Assembly: GCA_023957995.1 (NCBI GenBank)
Contig: JAMLGK010000010.1
Coordinates: 62,001-126,000, forward strand
From: Microthrixaceae bacterium
Lineage (GTDB): Bacteria; Actinomycetota; Acidimicrobiia; Acidimicrobiales; Microtrichaceae
Direction: 5' to 3'
Length of the DNA stretch: 64,000 nt
The position numbers and the translations under genes are program-made. Below the pieces are notes generated by a model that had not been told where the DNA came from, made no database searches, and was given only the letters and a program-made list of their open reading frames with translations. This document shows positions 8,625 through 18,432 of the stretch, in pieces (position 1 is the stretch's first letter; each line of letters begins with the position of its first letter).

Positions 8625-8625
<1 letters not shown>
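8218..8625 (-). CDS. atpC: ATP synthase epsilon subunit
   Basis: 135 residues. N-terminal beta-sandwich with the family pattern (VSPERVAFSG, GDIAFQAGHIPFIG) and a C-terminal pair of alanine/glutamate-rich helices (about 90-135). Part of the F1 central stalk, it couples rotation and can inhibit ATP hydrolysis. Last gene of the atp operon; its ATG shares one base with the atpD stop (TGATG), so translation is coupled. Confidence 0.95.
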
Positions 8626-10115
<1,490 letters not shown>

Positions 10116-10136
10116 TCAGCTGGTCGGTTCATCTGG

Positions 10137-11129
10137 TCAGTAGCTGTCGTGGCCGAGCACGTGGCGCACATGTGCGCCGGTGTGCTTGGGGAATGGATCT
10201 GAGAACAAGTGATCGAGCAACAGGTCCTCGGGATCACCCCGATCCTCCGACAACGCTTCTGCTCCGCCGATGATCTCCATGATCTCGGTGGTGATGGCGT
10301 CCTGGCGGACCTGGTTGATCTTCCGTGTGAGCGTCGTGATGAGCTCTTCGGCGTTGTCGGTGGCAGATTTCATGGCCCGCTGGCGCGAAGCGTGCTCCGA
10401 AGCTGCCGAATCGAGCATCGCTGCGAACAGTCGTGCTTCGACGTAGCGGGGCAGGAGCGCTTCGAGCACCTGGGCCGCACCCGGTTCGAACTCGAAGCCG
10501 GCGGTAGCCCCGGATTCACCCGCGGTGGCCATCGTCTCGGCGCTCTCCAGCGGCAGGAAGCGCCTGACCACGGGCTCCTGGGAGCCCATCGAGATGAAGC
10601 GCGTGTAGACCAGCAGGATCCGTTCGCAACCGCCGTTGGTGAAGAGGTCGCTGACCCGGGCCGCCACCGCTGCCGCGTCCTCGAAGGTCGGCTTGTCGGA
10701 GAACCCGGAGAACTCGGCCTCGATCGGATAGTTGCGGAACCTGAAGTAGTCCGCCGGTTTGCGTCCGACGGTGACCAGGGCGTAGTCGCGGTTCTCCGAG
10801 CGGGCCGCAGCCACTTCGCGCTCGGCGGCCTTGATGACCGCCGAGTTGAACGCACCGGCGAGACCGCGGTCGGCCGCGATCACGACCACAGCGATCTTGG
10901 CGGGGTCGTCTACCTGGGCCAGTAGCGGGTGGTTCACCTCGGCCCCACCGGCCGCGAGATCTGCGATCACTCCGGTGATGCGCTCGGCATAGGGACGGGC
11001 CTCAGCCGCGCGAGCCTGGGCCTTGGCCACACGTGTGGCGGCGATCAGCTCCATCGCGCGGGTGATCTTCTTCATGTTCTGCGTGCTGCCTATGCGGCGC
11101 CGCAGTACCCGTTCCTGTGCACCGGCCAT
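10137..11129 (-). CDS. atpG: ATP synthase gamma subunit with extended C-terminus
   Basis: 330 residues, longer than the usual 285-305. The N-terminal helix (RRIGSTQNMKKITRAMELIA) and the C-terminal helix ending in EIMEIIGGAEA match the rotary shaft. About 38 residues follow the GGAEA motif, where most gamma subunits stop; this acidic, then His-rich tail is unusual. There is also a Gly/Ala/Glu-rich insertion near 205-220. The gene starts 3 bases after the atpA stop. Rotates inside the alpha3beta3 ring; the tail would emerge near the crown of that ring (inference from known structures). Confidence 0.96.
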   Translation of the reverse strand: MAGAQERVLRRRIGSTQNMKKITRAMELIAATRVAKAQARAAEARPYAERITGVIADLAAGGAEVNHPLLAQVDDPAKIAVVVIAADRGLAGAFNSAVIKAAEREVAAARSENRDYALVTVGRKPADYFRFRNYPIEAEFSGFSDKPTFEDAAAVAARVSDLFTNGGCERILLVYTRFISMGSQEPVVRRFLPLESAETMATAGESGATAGFEFEPGAAQVLEALLPRYVEARLFAAMLDSAASEHASRQRAMKSATDNAEELITTLTRKINQVRQDAITTEIMEIIGGAEALSEDRGDPEDLLLDHLFSDPFPKHTGAHVRHVLGHDSY

Positions 11130-11132
11130 CGA

Positions 11133-12788
11133 TCAGGCCCCAGCCCCGGACCCCGAAGCCTCGGAGTCGGATTCGCCGCGCTCGATCTCCTCCTCGGGGA
11201 GGTGCCGGGCGCTGCTCTTGATGGTGCTGTCCGCTTCCGCCTGCGCCTCGGCCTCGGGCGTGTCACCACTCGGCGTGGAGGACACGAACTGCTCGGCGTA
11301 GTCCTTGATGATCTGCTCGAAGGCATCCTCGTCTTCGATCTTGCCCGAGTCCTTGATGGCATCGAGCACCACCCCGTGACGGGATGTGAACCACTCGAGC
11401 AGGCCATCGGCGAAGCGACCGACGTCCTCGGTGGCGATGTCGTCGAGATGACCGCGTGTTCCGGCGAAGATCACCACGCACTGCTGCTCCACCGGCATGG
11501 GCGAGTTGATGCCCTGCTTGAGGAGCTCGGTCAATCGGTAGCCACGTTCGAGCTGGGCCTTGGACACGGCATCCAGATCAGAACCGAACGCTGCGAAGGC
11601 CTCGAGCTCACGGAACTGCTGAAGATCGCTCTTGAGTGTGCCCACGGCGGTCTTCATGGCCTTGATCTGCGCTGCGGAACCCACGCGGGACACCGAGATG
11701 CCCACGTCGACCGCAGGGCGCACACCCGACTTGAACAGATCGTCCTGGAGGAAGATCTGACCGTCGGTGATCGAGATCACGTTGGTCGGGATGAAAGCCG
11801 AGACGTCACCGGCCTTGGTCTCGATGATCGGCAGTGCGGTGAGTGAACCCGCACCGTTCTCGTCGGAGAGCTTGGCGGCACGTTCGAGGAGGCGGCTGTG
11901 CAGGTAGAACACGTCGCCGGGGTAGGCCTCACGGCCCGGTGGGCGACGCAGCAACAGCGATACCTGACGGTAGGCCTCGGCCTGCTTGGAGAGGTCGTCG
12001 TAGACGATGAGAGCGTGCTCCCCGTTCTCCATCCAGTGCTGGCCCATTGCGCAGCCCGAGTACGGAGCCAGGTACTTGAACGGCGCCGCGTCGGATGCCG
12101 GAGCGGCTACCACCACGGTGTACTCGAGGGCACCCTTGTCGGCCAGCGTCGCGACCGTCTGGGCGACGGTGGAGGCCTTCTGGCCGATCGCCACGTAGAT
12201 GCACTTCACGCCCAGGCCGCGCTGGTTCAGGATCGTGTCGACCGCGACCGTGGTCTTGCCGGTCTTGCGGTCACCGATGATCAGCTCGCGCTGGCCACGA
12301 CCGACGGGGATCAGCGAGTCGATCGCCTTGATGCCGGTCTGCATCGGCTCGCCCACGGGTTGACGACCCATGATGCCGGGGGCCTGGATCTCCATGCGCC
12401 GCGGCTGGGTGTTGGTGAGCGCACCCTTGCCGTCGATGGGCTCTCCGAGGGTGTTGACGACACGCCCGAGCACACCGTCGCCGACGGGCACCGACAGGAT
12501 GTCGCCGGTGGCGCGGACGCTCTGGCCCTCCTCGATGGACTCGACCTCGCCGAGGACCACCGCACCGATCGACTCCTCGTCGAGGTTGAGTGCGAGTCCG
12601 ACGACGCCGGATTCGAACTCGAGCAGCTCGTTCACCGCCGCGTCGGGCAGACCCGACACACGAGCGATGCCGTCGCCCACCTCGACCACGCGGCCGACCT
12701 GGGTGAGGCTCGCATCGGGGGTGTAGCCCTCGAGATTCTTCTTGATGGCGGCGGTGATGTCGCCGGTGTTGATCGTCAGTTCAGCCAC
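11133..12788 (-). CDS. atpA: ATP synthase alpha subunit with C-terminal tail
   Basis: 551 residues against about 505-515 in most bacteria. Regulatory nucleotide-binding subunit of F1: P-loop GDRKTGKT (172-179) and the conserved [12 protein letters not shown] and [14 protein letters not shown] stretches are intact. After the conserved end ([10 protein letters not shown]) comes a tail of about 47 acidic and Ser/Ala-rich residues. Mycobacterial alpha subunits also carry a C-terminal extension, known to suppress ATP hydrolysis; similarity here is positional only. Followed 3 bases later by atpG. Confidence 0.98.
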   Translation of the reverse strand: MAELTINTGDITAAIKKNLEGYTPDASLTQVGRVVEVGDGIARVSGLPDAAVNELLEFESGVVGLALNLDEESIGAVVLGEVESIEEGQSVRATGDILSVPVGDGVLGRVVNTLGEPIDGKGALTNTQPRRMEIQAPGIMGRQPVGEPMQTGIKAIDSLIPVGRGQRELIIGDRKTGKTTVAVDTILNQRGLGVKCIYVAIGQKASTVAQTVATLADKGALEYTVVVAAPASDAAPFKYLAPYSGCAMGQHWMENGEHALIVYDDLSKQAEAYRQVSLLLRRPPGREAYPGDVFYLHSRLLERAAKLSDENGAGSLTALPIIETKAGDVSAFIPTNVISITDGQIFLQDDLFKSGVRPAVDVGISVSRVGSAAQIKAMKTAVGTLKSDLQQFRELEAFAAFGSDLDAVSKAQLERGYRLTELLKQGINSPMPVEQQCVVIFAGTRGHLDDIATEDVGRFADGLLEWFTSRHGVVLDAIKDSGKIEDEDAFEQIIKDYAEQFVSSTPSGDTPEAEAQAEADSTIKSSARHLPEEEIERGESDSEASGSGAGA

Positions 12789-12797
12789 TAGTTCTCC

Positions 12798-13325
12798 TCA
12801 GAAGGCTTCACGAAGCTGGTTGAGTCGTGTGCGCACGGTGCCGTCGATGACCTCGTCACCGATCTGGGTGACCACGCCGCCCACAACCGATGGGTCAACG
12901 ACATTGCGAACGGTGACCGTGCGGCCGAGCTTGGTGCTCAGCGCCTCGGCCAACCGGTTGATCTGTTCGTCGGTCAGTGCCACCGCGGAACGGGCTTCGG
13001 CCAGGACCGAATCCTGTTCGTCGGCCACGATGCGGCCGACCTCGCGCGAGATCTCGGGAATCGCCGCGCCCCGGCCGTTGAGCACGACCATCGATGCGAG
13101 CGCCACCGTCGTGGGTGAGGCCTTGCCCTCGAGCAGGTCCTCGACCACCTGTGCGCGGCGTTCCACGGGCAACTTGGGGTCCGAGAGCGTCGCACGCAGC
13201 TGGTCGTCGGCCTCCACGGCCGCGCCCAGGGCGTAGAACTCCTCGGTCACCGAGTCCAGAGCGCCCTCGGCCGCCGCTATGGCGATGAGTGATCCGGCGT
13301 ATGCGGTTGTACGGGTGTCGGCCAT
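12798..13325 (-). CDS. atpH: ATP synthase delta subunit
   Basis: 175 residues, ordinary length for a free-standing delta (OSCP-like) subunit that links F1 to the peripheral stalk. The helical N-terminal domain (AYAGSLIAIAAAEGALDSV) and the C-terminal strand region with DPSVVGGVVTQIGDEVIDGTVRTRL are typical. ATG 13325 is one base after the atpF stop; an upstream GTG at 13340 would overlap atpF and is less likely. In mycobacteria this protein is fused to a b-type segment; here it is separate. Confidence 0.94.
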   Translation of the reverse strand: MADTRTTAYAGSLIAIAAAEGALDSVTEEFYALGAAVEADDQLRATLSDPKLPVERRAQVVEDLLEGKASPTTVALASMVVLNGRGAAIPEISREVGRIVADEQDSVLAEARSAVALTDEQINRLAEALSTKLGRTVTVRNVVDPSVVGGVVTQIGDEVIDGTVRTRLNQLREAF

Positions 13326-13326
13326 G

Positions 13327-13875
13327 TCAGTTCCGCCCACCGATGTTGTTGATGTAGGTGTCGATCAGACGCTGCTGGCCCGAATCGTCGAGTTCCTCGT
13401 CGACCACTCGCTCGGCCGCGCCCAGTGCCAGGCGGGAGAGTTCGCCTGCGAGTTCGGCCTCGGTCTGCGAACGGGTCGCGATCATGTCCACCTCGGCGCG
13501 GTCCCGCACGGAGGTGACGTCACGTTCGGCCCTCGTGGCGATGTCTCCACGGAGAGCGTCGGCGGAGCGTCGAGCCTCCTCGACGATCCTCGCCGCTTCG
13601 GAGTCCGAGTCGGCCAGCGCCGCCTTGATCCGGTCGCGCTCGGCCTCGGCCTCGGCGCGTGCAGCGGCGGCCGCGTCGAGGCTCTCCGCGATCGTCGCGG
13701 TGCGCTTCGCGAAGAAGTCGCTGCCGGGCTTCTTGGCGAACTTCCAGAGCAGCCCCATGACGATCAGGAACGCCAGGGTGCCCCAGAAGACCTCTTTGAT
13801 GTCGTGTGGCAACCAGAAGGCGTTCTCGGCGATGTGCTCGCCCTCTTCTGCGGCCAGGAACATGAACGGGATCAT
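13327..13875 (-). CDS. atpF: ATP synthase b subunit
   Basis: 182 residues: one N-terminal membrane helix (about 29-46, FWGTLAFLIVMGLLWKF) and a long charged coiled coil with AAAARAEAEAERDRI-type heptads, ending in a conserved LIDTYI segment. Forms the peripheral stalk that holds F1 against rotation. It is the second of two adjacent b-type genes and directly precedes atpH (1-base gap); its start overlaps the b' gene by 4 bases (ATGA). Confidence 0.93.
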   Translation of the reverse strand: MIPFMFLAAEEGEHIAENAFWLPHDIKEVFWGTLAFLIVMGLLWKFAKKPGSDFFAKRTATIAESLDAAAAARAEAEAERDRIKAALADSDSEAARIVEEARRSADALRGDIATRAERDVTSVRDRAEVDMIATRSQTEAELAGELSRLALGAAERVVDEELDDSGQQRLIDTYINNIGGRN

Positions 13876-14407
13876 CGATTTCCCTCCACGTAGGTGTCCA
13901 CGGTCGAGCGGTGCGCGCTCGCGTCGATCGGTGCTTCGACCACCTTGGATGCCGCGGTGGTGGCCAGATCGGCGACGTCGTCACCCATTCCGGCTATAGC
14001 CCGTGCGCGAGCTGCTTCCAGTTCCGCCATGGCTTCTTGACGCCGTGCGGCGGCTTCGGTCTCTGCTGCGCTCACGGCGGCCTGCCGCTCGGCCTCGGCG
14101 GCAGAGCGTGCCTCCTCGAGCACTGCAGCGGCACGCTGGCGGGCTTCGGCCAGGGTGGCGTCATAGTCACGACGCACCTGGACCGCGGCCGTTCGGGCCT
14201 CCTCAGCTGCTTCCAGGTCTGCGATCTCCTTGGCGCGACGCTGCTCACGGATCCGCATCAGCGGCGGGAGCAGCCAGTAGCGCATCAGGATCCACAGCGA
14301 GAAGAACGCGACCGCGCCCCAGAAGATCTCCCCGATCTCGTCGGGGACCACCGGGTTGATGGCGGTCGGATCCTCCTCGGCCAGACGGACGAGGACTGCG
14401 GCGAGCA

Positions 14408-14408
<1 letters not shown>
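13872..14408 (-). CDS. ATP synthase b' subunit (second b-type stalk subunit)
   Basis: 178 residues with a membrane helix at about 30-48 (WGAVAFFSLWILMRYWLL) and a long Ala/Glu/Arg coiled coil (about 55-150). It differs clearly from the neighbouring b subunit, so this is not a recent duplication. The place between c and b matches b' of cyanobacteria, chloroplasts and some Proteobacteria, where b and b' form a heterodimeric stalk. Its ATG shares one base with the atpE stop (TGATG). Which of the two deserves the name atpF is a convention. Confidence 0.9.
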
Positions 14409-14809
<401 letters not shown>

Positions 14810-15622
14810 TCAGTGCGCCGGGTGCAGCGCACCGCCGATGTACACGGCGGTCAGCAGGCTGAAGATGAACGCCTGCAGGAACGCCACCATGAATTCGAAG
14901 CCGGTGAAGGCCACGAGCATTGCGAACGAGAGCCCGCCCACGATCACCAGCGGGCCGAGAACCATCAAGGTGATGGTGAGCACGCTGAAGGTCACGAGGA
15001 GGATGTGCCCGGCGAGCATGTTGGCGAAGAGTCGGACCGCCAGCGAGAAGGGCCGGATGAGGAAGGTCGAGAGGAACTCGATCGGCGTCACGAGCAGGTA
15101 GAGGGCCTTGGGCACGCCCGGGGGGAACAGCGCTTCCTTGAGATACCCCAGCTTGTGGTGCTTCAGCCCGACGCCGATGAACATCACCCAGGCGGTCAGC
15201 GCGAGCAGCAACGGGTTCGCCATGCGTGCGTTCGCCGGCATGTGCGAGGTGGGGATCACCTCGAACAGGTTGCCGATCCAGATGAAGAAGAACATCGAGA
15301 CCAGCATCGGCAGGTAGCGCATGCCGTCGGGGCCGATCGCCGGCAGGACGATCTGGTCCTCCACGAAGTCGATGGAGGTCTCCATCACGTTCTGGATTCC
15401 CTTGGGGACCAGGCTGGCCTTGCGACCGGCGAGCCAGAACAGGATCACCGGAACGAGCATTCCGATCATCGAGATCAGGGCGATCTTGTTGAACGCGTAC
15501 CACTGGCCGTCGCCGAAGGCGGCGGGCCACTTCACGATCAGGTTGATCGGCGGGAACTCGACGCCTCCCCCCTCACCTTCAGCGGCGAGTAGAAGAGCTG
15601 GGTTGCTGAGCACTGAGAGCAT
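14810..15622 (-). CDS. atpB: ATP synthase a subunit
   Basis: 270 residues, five to six membrane helices. The essential arginine is R197 in LAVRLFANM; the motif RPFSLAVRLFANMLAGH and the later GFEFMVAFLQAFIF helix are conserved. It supplies the two half-channels for protons next to the c ring. The ATG abuts the stop of the preceding atpI-like gene. Confidence 0.97.
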   Translation of the reverse strand: MLSVLSNPALLLAAEGEGGGVEFPPINLIVKWPAAFGDGQWYAFNKIALISMIGMLVPVILFWLAGRKASLVPKGIQNVMETSIDFVEDQIVLPAIGPDGMRYLPMLVSMFFFIWIGNLFEVIPTSHMPANARMANPLLLALTAWVMFIGVGLKHHKLGYLKEALFPPGVPKALYLLVTPIEFLSTFLIRPFSLAVRLFANMLAGHILLVTFSVLTITLMVLGPLVIVGGLSFAMLVAFTGFEFMVAFLQAFIFSLLTAVYIGGALHPAH

Positions 15623-16102
15623 CTACGCGGGCTCCTGATTCTCGGGCAGATAGGGATTCGGAGTCTCGCCGGGCTTGAGACCCGGGAACGCCAACGATGA
15701 AGAGATGTGGCGCAGCTCCCAGAAGAGCAGCACCAGGTGGGTGGCGATGAGGGTGATCCCGAAGGGGACCAGCTCGAGCCAACCGGCGTCCTTCACGAGA
15801 AGAACCGCCAGGAAGATGAGACCGAGTCGCAGCAGGAATCCGAACATCGCGCCTGCGCCCATGGCGGCAGCGGAGATCCGGCCGGTCACCTGCAACAACC
15901 AACCTGCGAGAAGGAAGTTCACCACCACGATGCCGATCGCGTACAGCGTCGACAGAACTCCGTCGATACCCCAGCCTGCTGCGCTGAGAAGGATCGCCAC
16001 CGGAGCGAGCCAGACACTGCGCTTCGCTATGTCGAGCGCAACTGCCATCGCCGGAGACGGGCCTTCGAGCCGCACGGTTGCGGGATCGGTCGTGACGCTC
16101 AT
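15623..16102 (-). CDS. ATP synthase protein I-like membrane protein
   Basis: 159 residues with about four membrane helices (about 30-48, 52-75, 80-100, 110-130) and a Pro-rich C-terminus. Place and layout fit AtpI, a poorly conserved assembly factor for the c ring or Mg/Ca handling that opens many atp operons; sequence alone is weak evidence. Start ATG 16102 overlaps the stop of the preceding small gene by 4 bases (ATGA); the longer in-phase frame upstream lies inside that gene. Confidence 0.82.
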   Translation of the reverse strand: MSVTTDPATVRLEGPSPAMAVALDIAKRSVWLAPVAILLSAAGWGIDGVLSTLYAIGIVVVNFLLAGWLLQVTGRISAAAMGAGAMFGFLLRLGLIFLAVLLVKDAGWLELVPFGITLIATHLVLLFWELRHISSSLAFPGLKPGETPNPYLPENQEPA

Positions 16103-16368
16103 GGTCGCCGGCCCATCGGAGCAGAGCCGCCGTCCCGCGCCGTGCTCACCGTGGCCACCTGGTGGCGGTAGCGGTAGTAGATCGCCACTGTCGCCCCCAG
16201 GGCGCCCCAGACGGTGAACACGATCGTGAGCACCGGCTTCGTACCGAACACCCCGTCCAGCAGCAACCCCAGCAACGCCATCATCACGGGACCCAGCACG
16301 AGCTCGAACGAACCGCTGCTGCGGTGCGCCGCGTCCGTGAGCGTTGTCGGAGAGTTTTCCGTGGTCAT
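16099..16368 (-). CDS. AtpZ-like small membrane protein (ATPase gene 1 family)
   Basis: 89 residues, two membrane helices (about 22-40 and 46-65), with the short glycine-rich link and GxxLDxxFGTKPxLTI-like pattern of the AtpZ/'ATPase gene 1' family that is encoded ahead of atpI in many operons. First gene of the operon. Start ATG 16368. Confidence 0.82.
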   Translation of the reverse strand: MTTENSPTTLTDAAHRSSGSFELVLGPVMMALLGLLLDGVFGTKPVLTIVFTVWGALGATVAIYYRYRHQVATVSTARDGGSAPMGRRP

Positions 16369-16428
16369 GCCAACCGTCGGGGGTAGGGGTGCGGCCAGCT
16401 CCTGCCAACCGCTTGTGAAACTATTCGC

Positions 16429-16457
16429 AATCTACGATGGCCCTCATGCCGGGGCAA
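16429..16457 (-). promoter_or_regulatory. Candidate sigma-70-type promoter of the atp operon
   Basis: On the minus strand TTGCCC (16457-16452) and TAGATT (16434-16429) are separated by 17 bases, 61 bases before the first atp start. Four of six consensus bases in each box. It overlaps no gene. Confidence 0.45.
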
Positions 16458-16479
16458 ATCCGTGAGACGGCGGAGCGAC

Positions 16480-16938
16480 TCAGCCGAGTGGATTCTGCGC
16501 CCGTCCCGCCGCGGCGTCGGCGGAGCCGGTACCTGGATCGTCCTTGAGGCCCGAGCCGCGCTCGATCGCGTCGACGATGCGATCGGTCTCCACCCGGTTC
16601 TCGTAGACCAGGCGGATCAACCAGAAGCGGAGGTACCGGGCCAAGGAGTAGCGCAGGAACAGCGCTGCACCGGCGACGGTGAGGACGATGCCCAGCAACA
16701 CGCCTGACGCCGTGAACGCCCGTTGATCAGCAGGTGAGTCACCGGCGTTGATCGTCTGTATGGCGCCCATGATCCCCAGTGCCACACCACCCACGACCAG
16801 CACGATCCCGACCACGAGCATCCAACGCTCCGAGGACGCACCAGCTCCCTTCAGTCGGAGCTGGCCGATCTCGTCGCGGAACTCCGCCACTCGCGGTGGC
16901 TCCGCCGTCGGCTGAGTTGTTGGCTGGTTGTCACTCAC
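16480..16938 (-). CDS. Small membrane protein of unknown function at the end of the liv operon
   Basis: 152 residues. Cytoplasmic N-terminus with a short helix (RVAEFRDEIGQLRLKG), then two membrane helices (about 38-58 and 75-95) and a charged cytoplasmic C-terminus (LVYENRVETDRIVDAIER). No family recognised. GTG 16938 is chosen: it follows the livF stop by 4 bases and has GGGAG upstream, so the gene is the last of the liv transcription unit; a longer frame would run into livF. Confidence 0.72.
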   Translation of the reverse strand: MSDNQPTTQPTAEPPRVAEFRDEIGQLRLKGAGASSERWMLVVGIVLVVGGVALGIMGAIQTINAGDSPADQRAFTASGVLLGIVLTVAGAALFLRYSLARYLRFWLIRLVYENRVETDRIVDAIERGSGLKDDPGTGSADAAAGRAQNPLG

Positions 16939-16942
16939 GTGT

Positions 16943-17674
16943 TCACACTCCCAGATAGGCAGCTGACAGGTCACTCTCGATTTCATCTGGCCGTCCCACG
17001 GCCCGTATCCGACCGTTGACCATCACCGCGGCCAGGTCGGCAACGCCCAGAACGGTTCGTGCGAACTGTTCGACCACGAGAATGGAGGTTCCGGTGCGCG
17101 CGATCTGGGCAACGATGCCATACAGCTCCTCGACCACCAACGGGGCGAGGCCCATCGACAACTCGTCGAGTAGGAGCACGGCGGGGTCGACAGCCAACCC
17201 GCGCGCCATGGCCAACATCTGTTGCTCGCCACCCGAGAGGGTGCCGGCGACCTGCGAACGCCTCTCACCGAGTCGCGTGAAGCGGCTGTAGGCGACCTCT
17301 TCGACGTGGGCCATGTCGACCCCGCCATAGGTGGCCATCAGGAGGTTCTCCTTGACCGTGAGGTTGGGGAAGATCCCCTTGCCCTCGGGGATGGTGACGA
17401 CCCCTCGCCGGGCGAGCTCCTCGGCGCGGACCCCGGTCACGTCCGCGTCGGCCATGAACACCTTGCCCGCGGTCGGAGACATCAACCCACAGGCCACCGA
17501 AAGGGTGGTGGTCTTGCCGGCCCCGTTCGGCCCGAGCAGTGCCACCACAGAACCTTGGGGAACCGCCAGGTCCACCCCGTGGAGAACCTCGATCCCGCCG
17601 TATGCAGCGGTGACCCCGCGCAGTTCCAGCAAAGGACGGGTCACCGCGCCCGGACCACCCTGCGGCGACGTCAC
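16943..17674 (-). CDS. livF: Branched-chain amino-acid/amide ABC importer ATPase LivF
   Basis: 243 residues, one ABC domain: Walker A GPNGAGKT, signature LSGGEQQML, Walker B LLLDELSMGLAP (the SMGLAP tail is a LivF hallmark). Works with LivG at the inner face of the membrane. 4-base overlap with livG. Confidence 0.95.
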   Translation of the reverse strand: MTSPQGGPGAVTRPLLELRGVTAAYGGIEVLHGVDLAVPQGSVVALLGPNGAGKTTTLSVACGLMSPTAGKVFMADADVTGVRAEELARRGVVTIPEGKGIFPNLTVKENLLMATYGGVDMAHVEEVAYSRFTRLGERRSQVAGTLSGGEQQMLAMARGLAVDPAVLLLDELSMGLAPLVVEELYGIVAQIARTGTSILVVEQFARTVLGVADLAAVMVNGRIRAVGRPDEIESDLSAAYLGV

Positions 17675-18432
17675 GTGCCCGCACCCAGGTAGGCGGCAAC
17701 GACCGCTTCGTTGGAACGCACGGTGTCGGGATCACCCGAGGCGATCACCGAGCCGAAGTCGAGCACGTAGATCTGCTCGCACACGCTCATGACCAGACCC
17801 ACGTCGTGCTCGACCAACAGGATGCCGAGCCCGGCACCGGCGAGTTCGATCAGCAGCTTTCCGAAATCAGCGGTCTCGTTGTCGTCCAGTCCGGATGCCG
17901 GCTCGTCCAGCAACAGCACCGAGGGGCGGGCGCCGAGGGCGCGACCGAGCTCGACCAACCGCGCCTGGCCGGTGGGCAGCGCACCGACGGAGACGTCGGC
18001 CAACTCCGACAGCCCCAGCCGGTCGAGTATCACCTGCACCTCGGCCTCGGTCGGCAGATCCTCACCGGATGCGAGGTACTGGCGCGCCGTGGAGCCCCTA
18101 CGTTCCCAGGTCCGCCGGATCTCGATCCCGGCGCGGACGTTGTCGGCCACCGAGAGCGAAGCGAATACCTCAAGGCGTTGGAAGGTTCGCCCGAGGCCGA
18201 GCCGAGCCCGCTTGTGGGTGGGAATCCCACTCACGTCCCTGCCCATGAGCCGCACGGATCCGCTCGTCGGTGTCACCACGCCACAGACCGCGTTGAACAG
18301 GGTCGTCTTGCCGGCACCGTTGGGACCGATCAGCCCGACCACCTTGCCCTGGTCCACTGCGAGGGAGACCTCGCTGAGGGCCTGGTGCCCACCGAAGCGG
18401 ACCGTCATGGAACTCACCTCGAGCGCGCTCAT
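17671..18432 (-). CDS. livG: Branched-chain amino-acid/amide ABC importer ATPase LivG
   Basis: 253 residues. Walker A GPNGAGKT, the LivG-type GLGRTFQ motif after Walker A and Walker B LLLDEPASGL; the signature is degenerate (LPTGQARLVELGRAL in place of LSGGQ...), still functional in shape. Overlaps the fused permease gene by 4 bases and livF by 4 bases. Confidence 0.95.
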   Translation of the reverse strand: MSALEVSSMTVRFGGHQALSEVSLAVDQGKVVGLIGPNGAGKTTLFNAVCGVVTPTSGSVRLMGRDVSGIPTHKRARLGLGRTFQRLEVFASLSVADNVRAGIEIRRTWERRGSTARQYLASGEDLPTEAEVQVILDRLGLSELADVSVGALPTGQARLVELGRALGARPSVLLLDEPASGLDDNETADFGKLLIELAGAGLGILLVEHDVGLVMSVCEQIYVLDFGSVIASGDPDTVRSNEAVVAAYLGAGT

